DNA from: an uncultured Collinsella sp.
Lineage (GTDB): Bacteria > Actinomycetota > Coriobacteriia > Coriobacteriales > Coriobacteriaceae
Length of the DNA stretch: 12,517 nucleotides
Direction: 5' to 3'
Assembly: GCA_958447445.1 (NCBI GenBank)
Contig: CAUDAE010000046.1
Coordinates: 1-12,517, forward strand
This document shows positions 8,145-12,517 of this stretch, piece after piece. The notes under the pieces were generated by a model. The model saw only the letters and a program-made list of their open reading frames with translations, was not told where the DNA came from and made no database searches. The first letter of the stretch is position 1, and each line of letters opens with the position of its first letter. Both the position numbers and the translations under genes were made by a program.

Positions 8145-8151
8145 CTCCCTT
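8145..8151 (-). promoter_or_regulatory. Ribosome binding site fixing the ssnA start
   Basis: AAGGGAG on the minus strand sits 5 nt before the ATG at 8139. It lies downstream of the alternative ATG at 8157, so the longer form would be read through it. This favours the shorter protein. Confidence 0.7.
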
Positions 8152-8157
8152 CAACAT

Positions 8158-8181
8158 CAGAGGCGGGGTTTGACACCTCTG
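8158..8181. other. Inverted repeat just upstream of ssnA
   Basis: CAGAGG (8158-8163) and CCTCTG (8176-8181) form a perfect 6-bp dyad with a 12-nt centre. One more pair (8157/8182) extends it to 7 bp. It ends 18 nt before the ssnA start. It could be an operator or an RNA hairpin that limits access to the ribosome site. Chance occurrence cannot be excluded. Confidence 0.35.
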
Positions 8182-8218
8182 ACATGGCGGAAGTGCGAAG
8201 CGCCGGCCTACACCGGAA

Positions 8219-8319
8219 ACGGGCCCTCTCCCGTCAACGCTTCACCAAAGGGACAAGCCCTTTGAAGTGCGGCTTGGCGCCGCATGGCGCCGGCGGACGA
8301 GGCGATGCATCCGCCGGCG
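8219..8319 (-). other. Hairpin-rich intercistronic region between permease and ssnA
   Basis: Three separate stems lie in the 196-nt gap. CGCCGGCGGA (8288-8297) pairs with TCCGCCGGCG (8310-8319), a perfect 10-bp stem with a 12-nt loop, 16 nt past the permease stop. CAAAGGG (8246-8252) pairs with CCCTTTG (8258-8264) with a 5-nt loop. ACGGG (8219-8223) pairs with CCCGT (8230-8234). None is followed by a U-tract on the minus strand. I recognise no known riboswitch core here. The gap may hold processing or attenuation structures that set different levels of permease and enzymes. Confidence 0.5.
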
Positions 8320-8335
8320 AATAGCACCGAATTGG

Positions 8336-9730
8336 TTACTTCTTGCTCTCGGGCAGGACCAGATCCACAGCGGCATCCTTGGCGGCATCGATGTGCTGAG
8401 CCACGACCGGCGTCTGCGGAAGGATCAGGTTGAGCACGATGGCCATGATGGCAGTGGGGGTCACGGCGTTGGAGCCGATGACGGTGGACACCCAGGTGGG
8501 CATGCCCTCGCCGGCAAGGCAACCGCTGGCCATCCAGATACCCAGGCCAAAGACAACAGAGGTGCCGACGATGGTGGTGGTGCGCTGCGTGAGGCCCTCG
8601 CGGGTGAACATGCGCACACCGTTCATGGTGATGGTGCCAAAGACGCCGACGGTCGCGCCGCCGATGACGGGCTGCGGGATGGCGGAAAGGACGGCAGAGA
8701 GCTGCGGGAACAGGCCGGCGATGGCAAAGACGGCCGCGATGATCACAAAGACCCACTTGTTGACGACCTTGTTGGAGCAGATGATGCCCACGTTCTGGCC
8801 AAGGGCGCTGGTGGGAAGACCGCCCAGCAGGCCGCCGACCATAGAGGTGAGGCCCTGGGACACAATAGCGCCGGAGAGCTCGCGCTCGGTGGGCATACGG
8901 TCGATGGAGCCCAGGCAGGCAGCGGAGACGTCGCCGATAACCTGGATGGCGACCATGGGGAACACGACGGCGAGGGTAATGCAGACCTCGGGATCAAACT
9001 CGAGCGCGTAGGGTATGAGCTTGGGAAGGGCGAAGACCTGAGCGGTGGCGACGCTGGAGAAGTCGATCATGCCAAAGGGGATGGAGACGATCATGCCAAC
9101 GATCATGCCAAAGAACACGGATCCCAGCTTGAGCGTGCCCTTGCCAAAGTTGGCGAGCGCAAAGACCACAGCGAAGGTGATCAGGGCGACGCACCATGCC
9201 TGCGGGGTGCCCCACAGCGGCGTACCCATACCGCCGGCCATGTACTTGACGGCCGTGGGATAGAGAGAGACGCCAATGGAGAAGATGACCGTACCGGTCA
9301 CGACGGGCGGGAACAGCCACTTGATCTTGCTGTAGGCCAGACCAAAGAGGACCGCAACGGCGCCGCCGACGATCTCGCCGCCCAGCAGCGCGCCAAAACT
9401 AAAGCCCGAGGCGCCCATGGCCTGCAGGGCCGGCAGGAACGCGAACGAAACGCCCATGACGATGGGCAGGCCGCCGCCAATGCGACGGAAGGGAGCGAAG
9501 GCCTGAAGGGCCGTGTCGATTGCCGAAAGAATGAGGGCGACCTGGATGATGTCGGTGCTCTGCTGGCTATTAAAGCCGTAGACGCCGGCCATGATGACCG
9601 CCGGGGTAATGATGCCGGCAAACGATGCCAGTACGTGCTGAAGGGCACACGGGATCATTTCCTTAACGGGAGGCATGCCTTCGCGAGTGAACAGGGCTTC
9701 AGTGCCGTTCGTAACCGTCTCCTGGGTCAT
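8336..9730 (-). CDS. NCS2 (nucleobase:cation symporter-2) purine permease, xanthine/uracil permease family
   Basis: This 464-residue polytopic membrane protein has about 14 hydrophobic segments, the family norm. It should import a purine base, most likely xanthine or urate given its neighbours. Family landmarks include the TM1 QH pair (Gln31-His32), the GVSFAF segment in TM3 (93-98), IGD in TM8 (265-267) and the NAT signature QNVG (312-315). Two features are odd. The TM8 position that is Glu in characterised members (XanQ Glu272, UraA Glu241) is Gln263 here. The NAT signature ends N-K (320-321) where T-G or T-R is usual. The ATG at 9730 was chosen because homologous sequence begins there and a GAGGATTGGTGG stretch precedes it; an in-frame ATG at 9817 lies upstream of the likely transcription start. 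First gene of the minus-strand operon, divergent from the regulator. Confidence 0.88.
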   Translation of the reverse strand: MTQETVTNGTEALFTREGMPPVKEMIPCALQHVLASFAGIITPAVIMAGVYGFNSQQSTDIIQVALILSAIDTALQAFAPFRRIGGGLPIVMGVSFAFLPALQAMGASGFSFGALLGGEIVGGAVAVLFGLAYSKIKWLFPPVVTGTVIFSIGVSLYPTAVKYMAGGMGTPLWGTPQAWCVALITFAVVFALANFGKGTLKLGSVFFGMIVGMIVSIPFGMIDFSSVATAQVFALPKLIPYALEFDPEVCITLAVVFPMVAIQVIGDVSAACLGSIDRMPTERELSGAIVSQGLTSMVGGLLGGLPTSALGQNVGIICSNKVVNKWVFVIIAAVFAIAGLFPQLSAVLSAIPQPVIGGATVGVFGTITMNGVRMFTREGLTQRTTTIVGTSVVFGLGIWMASGCLAGEGMPTWVSTVIGSNAVTPTAIMAIVLNLILPQTPVVAQHIDAAKDAAVDLVLPESKK

Positions 9731-9817
9731 TTGACCACCAATCCTCGAAATAGTTGTTTTCGCATCTAACGCTCTATTGTGACGCAGTGCGGGGTTGAGG
9801 TTGTGCCTTCGTTGCAT

Positions 9818-9846
9818 ATCGTATTAAAGATGATTCTCATTCTCAA
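9818..9846 (-). promoter_or_regulatory. Predicted sigma70-type promoter of the permease operon
   Basis: On the minus strand TTGAGA (9841-9846, 5 of 6 to TTGACA) is followed by exactly 17 nt and TACGAT (9818-9823, 4 of 6 to TATAAT). Transcription would start near 9811, giving a leader of about 80 nt before the permease ATG. It lies in an AT-rich stretch of the divergent intergenic region. No riboswitch was recognised in the leader. Confidence 0.6.
9826..9844 (-). promoter_or_regulatory. Fur-box-like sequence inside the permease promoter
   Basis: The minus-strand 19-mer beginning GAGAATGAGAATCAT matches the classical E. coli Fur consensus GATAATGATAATCATTATC at 14 of 19 positions by hand count. 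It fills the -35/-10 spacer and overlaps the -35 hexamer, where a bound repressor would block polymerase. The consensus is from proteobacteria and may not apply to this organism. AT-rich DNA also raises chance matches. Confidence 0.35.
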
Positions 9847-9858
9847 TAATAATTTTTT

Positions 9859-9888
9859 GTTATCAGACTATTCTTCAGCTGAGATAAC
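9859..9888. promoter_or_regulatory. GTTATC/GATAAC dyad, candidate activator site
   Basis: GTTATC (9859-9864) and GATAAC (9883-9888) form an inverted repeat with an 18-nt centre that itself includes the palindrome TCAGCTGA (9875-9882). The dyad centre is about 62 nt upstream of the predicted permease transcription start. Further GTTAT/ATAAC pentamers occur at 9923-9927 and 10045-10049. It could bind the divergently encoded regulator. The rest of 9731-10081 is AT-rich, with no clear plus-strand promoter for the regulator and no credible gene. Confidence 0.4.
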
Positions 9889-10069
9889 GCATTTCCGCAG
9901 GTCAGGAAAGTGTCTAGTCAAAATAACATCTAACTATTCTTTTGGTCGACCGTTTACCGCCAAATTCCTACCGTTCGTCTGTATTACGCAATGTACCTGC
10001 GGATATACGAGATGATGAGCAGCGTGTTACCATGATAAAAAATTGTTATGAACACTTCGATAGAACCCA

Positions 10070-10075
10070 AAGGAG
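10070..10075 (+). promoter_or_regulatory. Ribosome binding site deciding the GTG start of the regulator
   Basis: AAGGAG lies 6 nt before the GTG at 10082, the usual spacing. The alternative TTG at 10076 would have no spacer. Confidence 0.75.
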
Positions 10076-10081
10076 TTGCCC

Positions 10082-10738
10082 GTGAACGAGACCGTACGTC
10101 GCTTTTTGCCGATGGTCGATTTCCTGGAGCAGGTACTCGGTAAGAACAGCGAGATCGTCCTGCACGATTTCTCGGATCCCGACCACGCCATCGTCGATAT
10201 CCGCAACGGCATCGTAAGCGGCCGCCAGGTCGGCGGTCCCGCCACCGACCTGGCACTCAAGATCATGCACGACGCCAAGTATCGTGACCTGCCGTTTATT
10301 ACGGGCTACGAGGGGCGCGGTGCCGGTGGCAAGACGTTGGAGTCGGCGACGTACTTTATCCGCGAGAATGACGAGATTGTCGGTATGCTCTGCGTCAACA
10401 CCGACCTCTCGACCGTGCGCTCCATCAACGCCATGGCGCAGCAGCTCATGGCGTGCTTCGACGCGGCGCCTAGACAGGCAGAGCCCGCGTCTATCGAGGT
10501 CGAAAGTCTTTCGGAGTCTACACAGGAGCTCATCGACCGCAGCATTGCCGAGTTGCTGAGCGCGCGCGGGCTGGATGTAGCATCGCTTGGTCAAAGCGAC
10601 CGCGTGGACGTCATTCGCCACCTCAACGGCAACGGGGTGTTCATGCTCAAGGGTGCCGTGGCCTGCGCCGCCACCGCGCTGGGCATCTCGGAGCCCAGCG
10701 TCTACCGCTACCTGCAAAAAGTCCGCAAGGAAGGCTAA
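10082..10738 (+). CDS. YheO-like PAS / DauR-like helix-turn-helix transcriptional regulator
   Basis: This 218-residue cytoplasmic DNA-binding protein has a YheO-type PAS-like sensor domain (about 5-115, with the stretch EIVLHDFSDPDHAIVDIRNG typical of the family). A linker (about 125-145) leads to a C-terminal DauR-like helix-turn-helix (about 148-215, ending GISEPSVYRYLQKVRKE). Relatives include DauR, which controls D-arginine catabolism, so a small-molecule ligand is likely. Divergence from the permease operon suggests that it controls that operon and itself; a purine or a breakdown product is the inferred signal. The GTG at 10082 is chosen because AAGGAG (10070-10075) lies 6 nt before it; a TTG at 10076 directly abuts the ribosome site and is too close. 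A strong terminator follows. Confidence 0.88.
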   Translation: MNETVRRFLPMVDFLEQVLGKNSEIVLHDFSDPDHAIVDIRNGIVSGRQVGGPATDLALKIMHDAKYRDLPFITGYEGRGAGGKTLESATYFIRENDEIVGMLCVNTDLSTVRSINAMAQQLMACFDAAPRQAEPASIEVESLSESTQELIDRSIAELLSARGLDVASLGQSDRVDVIRHLNGNGVFMLKGAVACAATALGISEPSVYRYLQKVRKEG

Positions 10739-10782
10739 CGGGCAACATGAAGCGCGGCTCCACAAGCGATCCGTCACTTGAC

Positions 10783-10821
10783 AAAAGACCCTGCAGCTCG
10801 CACGCGCTGCAGGGTCTTTTT
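10783..10821. terminator. Bidirectional rho-independent terminator between the regulator and ridA
   Basis: A perfect 15-bp stem (AAAAGACCCTGCAGC at 10783-10797 with its complement at 10806-10820) encloses an 8-nt loop. The plus-strand read ends in TTTTT (10817-10821) and the minus-strand read in TTTT. The genes on either side converge on it, so it can serve both. The stop codons lie 45 nt (regulator) and 30 nt (ridA) away. Confidence 0.9.
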
Positions 10822-10850
10822 GCATGTCATGTTTAGTTGTGGCCAACGCC

Positions 10851-11228
10851 TTAGAGAGCGGCAACGACCTCGATCTCGACCAGACCGCCAGCCGGAAGGG
10901 CGGCAACCTGGAAGGCGCTGCGCGCGGGGAACGGGGCCTCGAACTTGGAGGCGTAGATCTCGTTCACGGCGGCGAAGTCGGCGATGTCGGCCAGGTAGAC
11001 CGTGGTCTTGACGACATCGGCAAAGGTGGCGCCGGCAGCGGTCAGCAGGGCCTCGACGTTGGCGAGGGACTGCCTGGCCTGGGCCTCGACGCCCTCGGGC
11101 ATCTTGCCGGTCGCGGGATCGATGCCCAGCTGGCCGGACAGGAACACCATGTTGCCGGCCTGGATACCGGGGGAATACGGGCCGATGGCTGCGGGTGCGT
11201 TATCGGAAGACACGACGGTCTTGCTCAT
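10851..11228 (-). CDS. ridA: RidA family 2-iminobutanoate/2-iminopropanoate deaminase
   Basis: This 125-residue protein has the normal RidA length and would be a cytoplasmic homotrimer. It hydrolyses reactive enamine/imine intermediates (2-aminoacrylate and its imine) released by PLP enzymes, yielding a 2-keto acid and ammonia. Visible family marks are AIGPYSPG (14-21), SGQLGIDP (31-38), the catalytic PARSAF with Arg103 (E. coli Arg105) and the VEIEVVA C-terminus with Glu118 (E. coli Glu120). The ATG at 11228 has AAGGAG 7 nt upstream; an in-frame ATG at 11303 would add 25 residues that include part of the leader hairpin and is rejected. It has its own promoter and faces the regulator across a shared terminator. 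A link to the purine locus is possible because diaminopropionate ammonia-lyase, a late enzyme in related clusters, makes aminoacrylate, but RidA is also a common housekeeping protein. Confidence 0.93.
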   Translation of the reverse strand: MSKTVVSSDNAPAAIGPYSPGIQAGNMVFLSGQLGIDPATGKMPEGVEAQARQSLANVEALLTAAGATFADVVKTTVYLADIADFAAVNEIYASKFEAPFPARSAFQVAALPAGGLVEIEVVAAL

Positions 11229-11261
11229 GTTTTTCTCCTTACGATCAATTGAGAGAGCGTG

Positions 11262-11309
11262 AGCGCGGTGTTCACACCGGGAGGCACAGTTCGGTCTGAA
11301 CACCGCGCT
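11262..11309. promoter_or_regulatory. Perfect 13-bp inverted repeat in the ridA leader
   Basis: AGCGCGGTGTTCA (11262-11274) and TGAACACCGCGCT (11297-11309) are exact complements around a 22-nt centre. After one mismatch the pairing continues with ACCG (11276-11279) and CGGT (11292-11295), giving 17 pairs in all. The repeat begins at the predicted transcription start and ends 33 nt before the ridA ATG. No U-tract follows on either strand, so it is not a standard terminator. It could be a repressor operator or a 5' stem-loop that stabilises or regulates the message. Confidence 0.7.
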
Positions 11310-11317
11310 TGATTGGG

Positions 11318-11346
11318 ATAGTACTCAAGGTTTCCGCGCGATGCAA
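11318..11346 (-). promoter_or_regulatory. Predicted promoter of ridA
   Basis: Minus-strand TTGCAT (11341-11346, 4 of 6) and TACTAT (11318-11323, 4 of 6) are separated by exactly 17 nt. Transcription would start near 11311, with a leader of about 83 nt that opens with the inverted repeat at 11262-11309. Confidence 0.5.
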
Positions 11347-11381
11347 GATTATTATCACGTTGCGAGAATATTTTATCGCCC

Positions 11382-11437
11382 AACGGTTTCCCCGAACCGC
11401 TGAACGGTTCTCATGTGGAGCAGCCAGTCCAAGCTGC
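11382..11437. other. Overlapping small hairpins upstream of the U32 gene
   Basis: GAACCG (11394-11399) pairs with CGGTTC (11405-11410). A competing stem uses CGGTT (11384-11388) with AACCG (11395-11399), and AACGGTT occurs twice (11382-11388, 11403-11409). GCAGC (11420-11424) pairs with GCTGC (11433-11437). No U-tract is present. They lie before the predicted start of the U32 transcript, so an RNA role would need an earlier promoter. Otherwise 11347-11490 shows nothing recognisable. Confidence 0.3.
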
Positions 11438-11490
11438 TGAAGACTTTGTCCTGCTTAGGCTGCGGGCGTCGCCCACCGCAGCGATGCCAC

Positions 11491-11496
11491 TATACT
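11491..11496 (+). promoter_or_regulatory. Candidate -10 element for the U32 family gene
   Basis: TATACT matches TATAAT at 5 of 6 positions and lies 32 nt before the ATG. No good -35 hexamer is seen 16-18 nt upstream (11468-11473 reads GTCGCC), so activity may depend on an activator. Confidence 0.4.
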
Positions 11497-11528
11497 TTTG
11501 AATATCTGAGCATTTTGAAAGGCAGGAT

Positions 11529-12517
11529 ATGACCGCAACCGCCAGTCGAACCACCAACCGCAGACCCGAGCTTTTAGCGCCCGCCGGAGGACCCGAGCCC
11601 TTTGCCGCCGCACTCGCCGCTGGCGCTGATGCCATCTACTGCGGCATGGGCAGCTTCAACGCCCGCCGCAAGGCCACCAACTTTACCGACGAGGCCTTTG
11701 AGCAAGCCTGCCGCGCCGCGCATCTAGCCGGGTCGCGCGTCTACGTCACGGTCAACATCGTCATCAAGCAGTCCGAGATGGGCGATGCGCTGCAACTCAT
11801 CCATCGCTGCTCCACGCTGGGCGCCGATGCCTTCATTATCCAGGACTGGGGTCTGTTCTTTGAGGTCAAGCGCACCATGCCCGGCATCGAGACACATATC
11901 TCGACCCAGGCGAACATCCACGACGACCGCGGAACCCTTTGGTGCCGTGATCAGGGCGCCGACCGCGTGACTCTCTCGCGCGAGCTCTCCATTGACGAGA
12001 TTGCCGCCATCCACGACGCCGCGCCCGACGTTGACCTGGAGGTCTTTAGCCACGGTGCCATCTGCTTTTGCTACTCGGGCCTGTGCCTGCTCTCGAGCTT
12101 TGCCATGGCGGGCCGCTCGGCCAACCGCGGCATGTGCGCTCAGCCCTGTCGCCTGCCTTACGAGCTGATCGACGAGAACGGCCGCTCGCTCTCCCCTGCC
12201 GGTCGCGAGCGCGCGCTATGCCCGCGCGATACCAACACGTCGCAGCTTGTTCGCCGTCTGTATGACGCCGGTGCCGCATCGCTCAAGCTCGAAGGCCGCA
12301 TGAAGGCGCCCGATTACGTGTACTCCATCGTCGATGTGTACCGTCACGAAATTGACGATATGCTGGCCGGAGCCACCGTGGCCAAGGACGAGGAGGCCGC
12401 CCGCCAGCGCCAGCTCAAGCGTTGCTTTAACCGCGACTTTACGCACGCCTATCAGGACGGCACCTCGGGCGACGAGATGATGAGTTACGAGCGATCCAAC
12501 AACCGCGGCCAGATCGT
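11529..12517 (+). CDS. U32 family 'peptidase' (RlhA/TrhP-like), 3' end beyond the window
   Basis: The first 329 codons of an open frame run off the window without a stop. The start reads MTATASRTTNRRPELLAPAG; the LLAPAG stretch is the usual first strand of the family. The signature EVFSHGAICFCYSGLCLLSS begins at residue 171 and is followed by the Cys-containing NRGMCAQPCRLPYE and the LKLEGRMKAPDYVYSIVDVYR segment. Although called collagenase-like peptidases, E. coli relatives RlhA and TrhP are needed for hydroxylation of 23S rRNA C2501 and of tRNA wobble uridine, so an RNA-modification role is the better guess. No signal peptide is seen. AAAGG (11518-11522) lies 6 nt before the ATG. Gram-positive members are often longer with a DUF3656-type C-terminal part, which cannot be checked here. 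It appears unrelated to the purine locus. Confidence 0.9.
   Translation, partial: MTATASRTTNRRPELLAPAGGPEPFAAALAAGADAIYCGMGSFNARRKATNFTDEAFEQACRAAHLAGSRVYVTVNIVIKQSEMGDALQLIHRCSTLGADAFIIQDWGLFFEVKRTMPGIETHISTQANIHDDRGTLWCRDQGADRVTLSRELSIDEIAAIHDAAPDVDLEVFSHGAICFCYSGLCLLSSFAMAGRSANRGMCAQPCRLPYELIDENGRSLSPAGRERALCPRDTNTSQLVRRLYDAGAASLKLEGRMKAPDYVYSIVDVYRHEIDDMLAGATVAKDEEAARQRQLKRCFNRDFTHAYQDGTSGDEMMSYERSNNRGQI

Noticed and set aside
8169..8175. TTGACA-like -35 on the plus strand near the ssnA start
   Set aside because: No matching -10 and no plus-strand gene downstream.
8200..8245. Glycine or folate riboswitch core, prompted by GGGAGAGGG on the minus strand
   Set aside because: The conserved downstream elements of either aptamer are missing and the pairing does not fit.
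6949..8265. Plus-strand open frame of 438 codons opposite ssnA
   Set aside because: Antisense shadow without motifs; the minus-strand amidohydrolase is clear.
8267..9769. Plus-strand open frame of 500 codons opposite the permease
   Set aside because: The Gly/Asp/His-rich translation is the antisense image of hydrophobic transmembrane codons.
9779..10015. 78-codon plus-strand frame in the divergent intergenic region
   Set aside because: It begins with GTG without a ribosome site and runs through the predicted promoter and dyad; the composition looks non-coding.
10046..10906. Minus-strand open frame of 286 codons opposite the regulator
   Set aside because: It crosses the bidirectional terminator and has no family match; the plus-strand regulator is well supported.

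Overview
The window is GC-rich DNA with tightly packed genes. It carries a purine-degradation locus of the kind found in anaerobic gut bacteria. Gene content (selenium-dependent xanthine dehydrogenase, YgfK and SsnA families, RnfB-like ferredoxin, YheO/DauR-type regulator) and base composition suggest a Coriobacteriia actinobacterium, possibly Collinsella-like. That assignment is recalled resemblance, not a database match.

Layout. Positions 1-250 hold no gene but contain about 3.3 copies of a 62-bp tandem unit, each copy a degenerate palindrome. A strong minus-strand terminator follows at 251-285. Five minus-strand genes, transcribed from about 9811 down to 355, make up the main locus: an NCS2 purine/xanthine-type permease (8336-9730), SsnA amidohydrolase (6784-8139), YgfK flavin/iron-sulfur oxidoreductase (3636-6635), an RnfB-like polyferredoxin with four [4Fe-4S] motifs (3145-3624), and a fused [2Fe-2S]/molybdopterin xanthine dehydrogenase (355-3132). 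The last three are spaced 11-12 nt apart and are surely cotranscribed. The permease-ssnA and ssnA-ygfK gaps (196 and 148 nt) hold GC-rich hairpins but no clear terminator. A divergent YheO/DauR-like regulator gene (10082-10738) faces the permease across an AT-rich 351-bp region with a good minus-strand promoter, a Fur-box-like sequence inside it and a GTTATC/GATAAC dyad upstream. Beyond a bidirectional terminator lies ridA on the minus strand (10851-11228), with a perfect 13-bp inverted repeat in its leader. Last is the 5' part of a U32 'peptidase' family gene (11529 to the window end).

How the genes may work together. The permease would import a purine (xanthine or urate are the natural candidates). 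The Mo enzyme would hydroxylate or dehydroxylate the ring, the polyferredoxin and YgfK would carry electrons, and SsnA would hydrolyse an amidine/amide bond in the ring or a derived product. The regulator would sense a small ligand through its YheO-PAS domain. Related clusters containing ygfK, ssnA and an xdhD-like gene are linked in published genetic work to anaerobic uric acid use by gut bacteria. The FAD subunit (YgfM-like), selenium-cofactor genes (selD, yqeB, yqeC) and late-pathway genes (ygeW/X/Y, hyuA) are not in this window.

The points most worth a second look are the tandem palindromic array, the missing FAD subunit with a polyferredoxin in its place, a Glu-to-Gln change in the permease's usually essential TM8 position, and the regulatory architecture of the divergent promoter region and the ridA leader.
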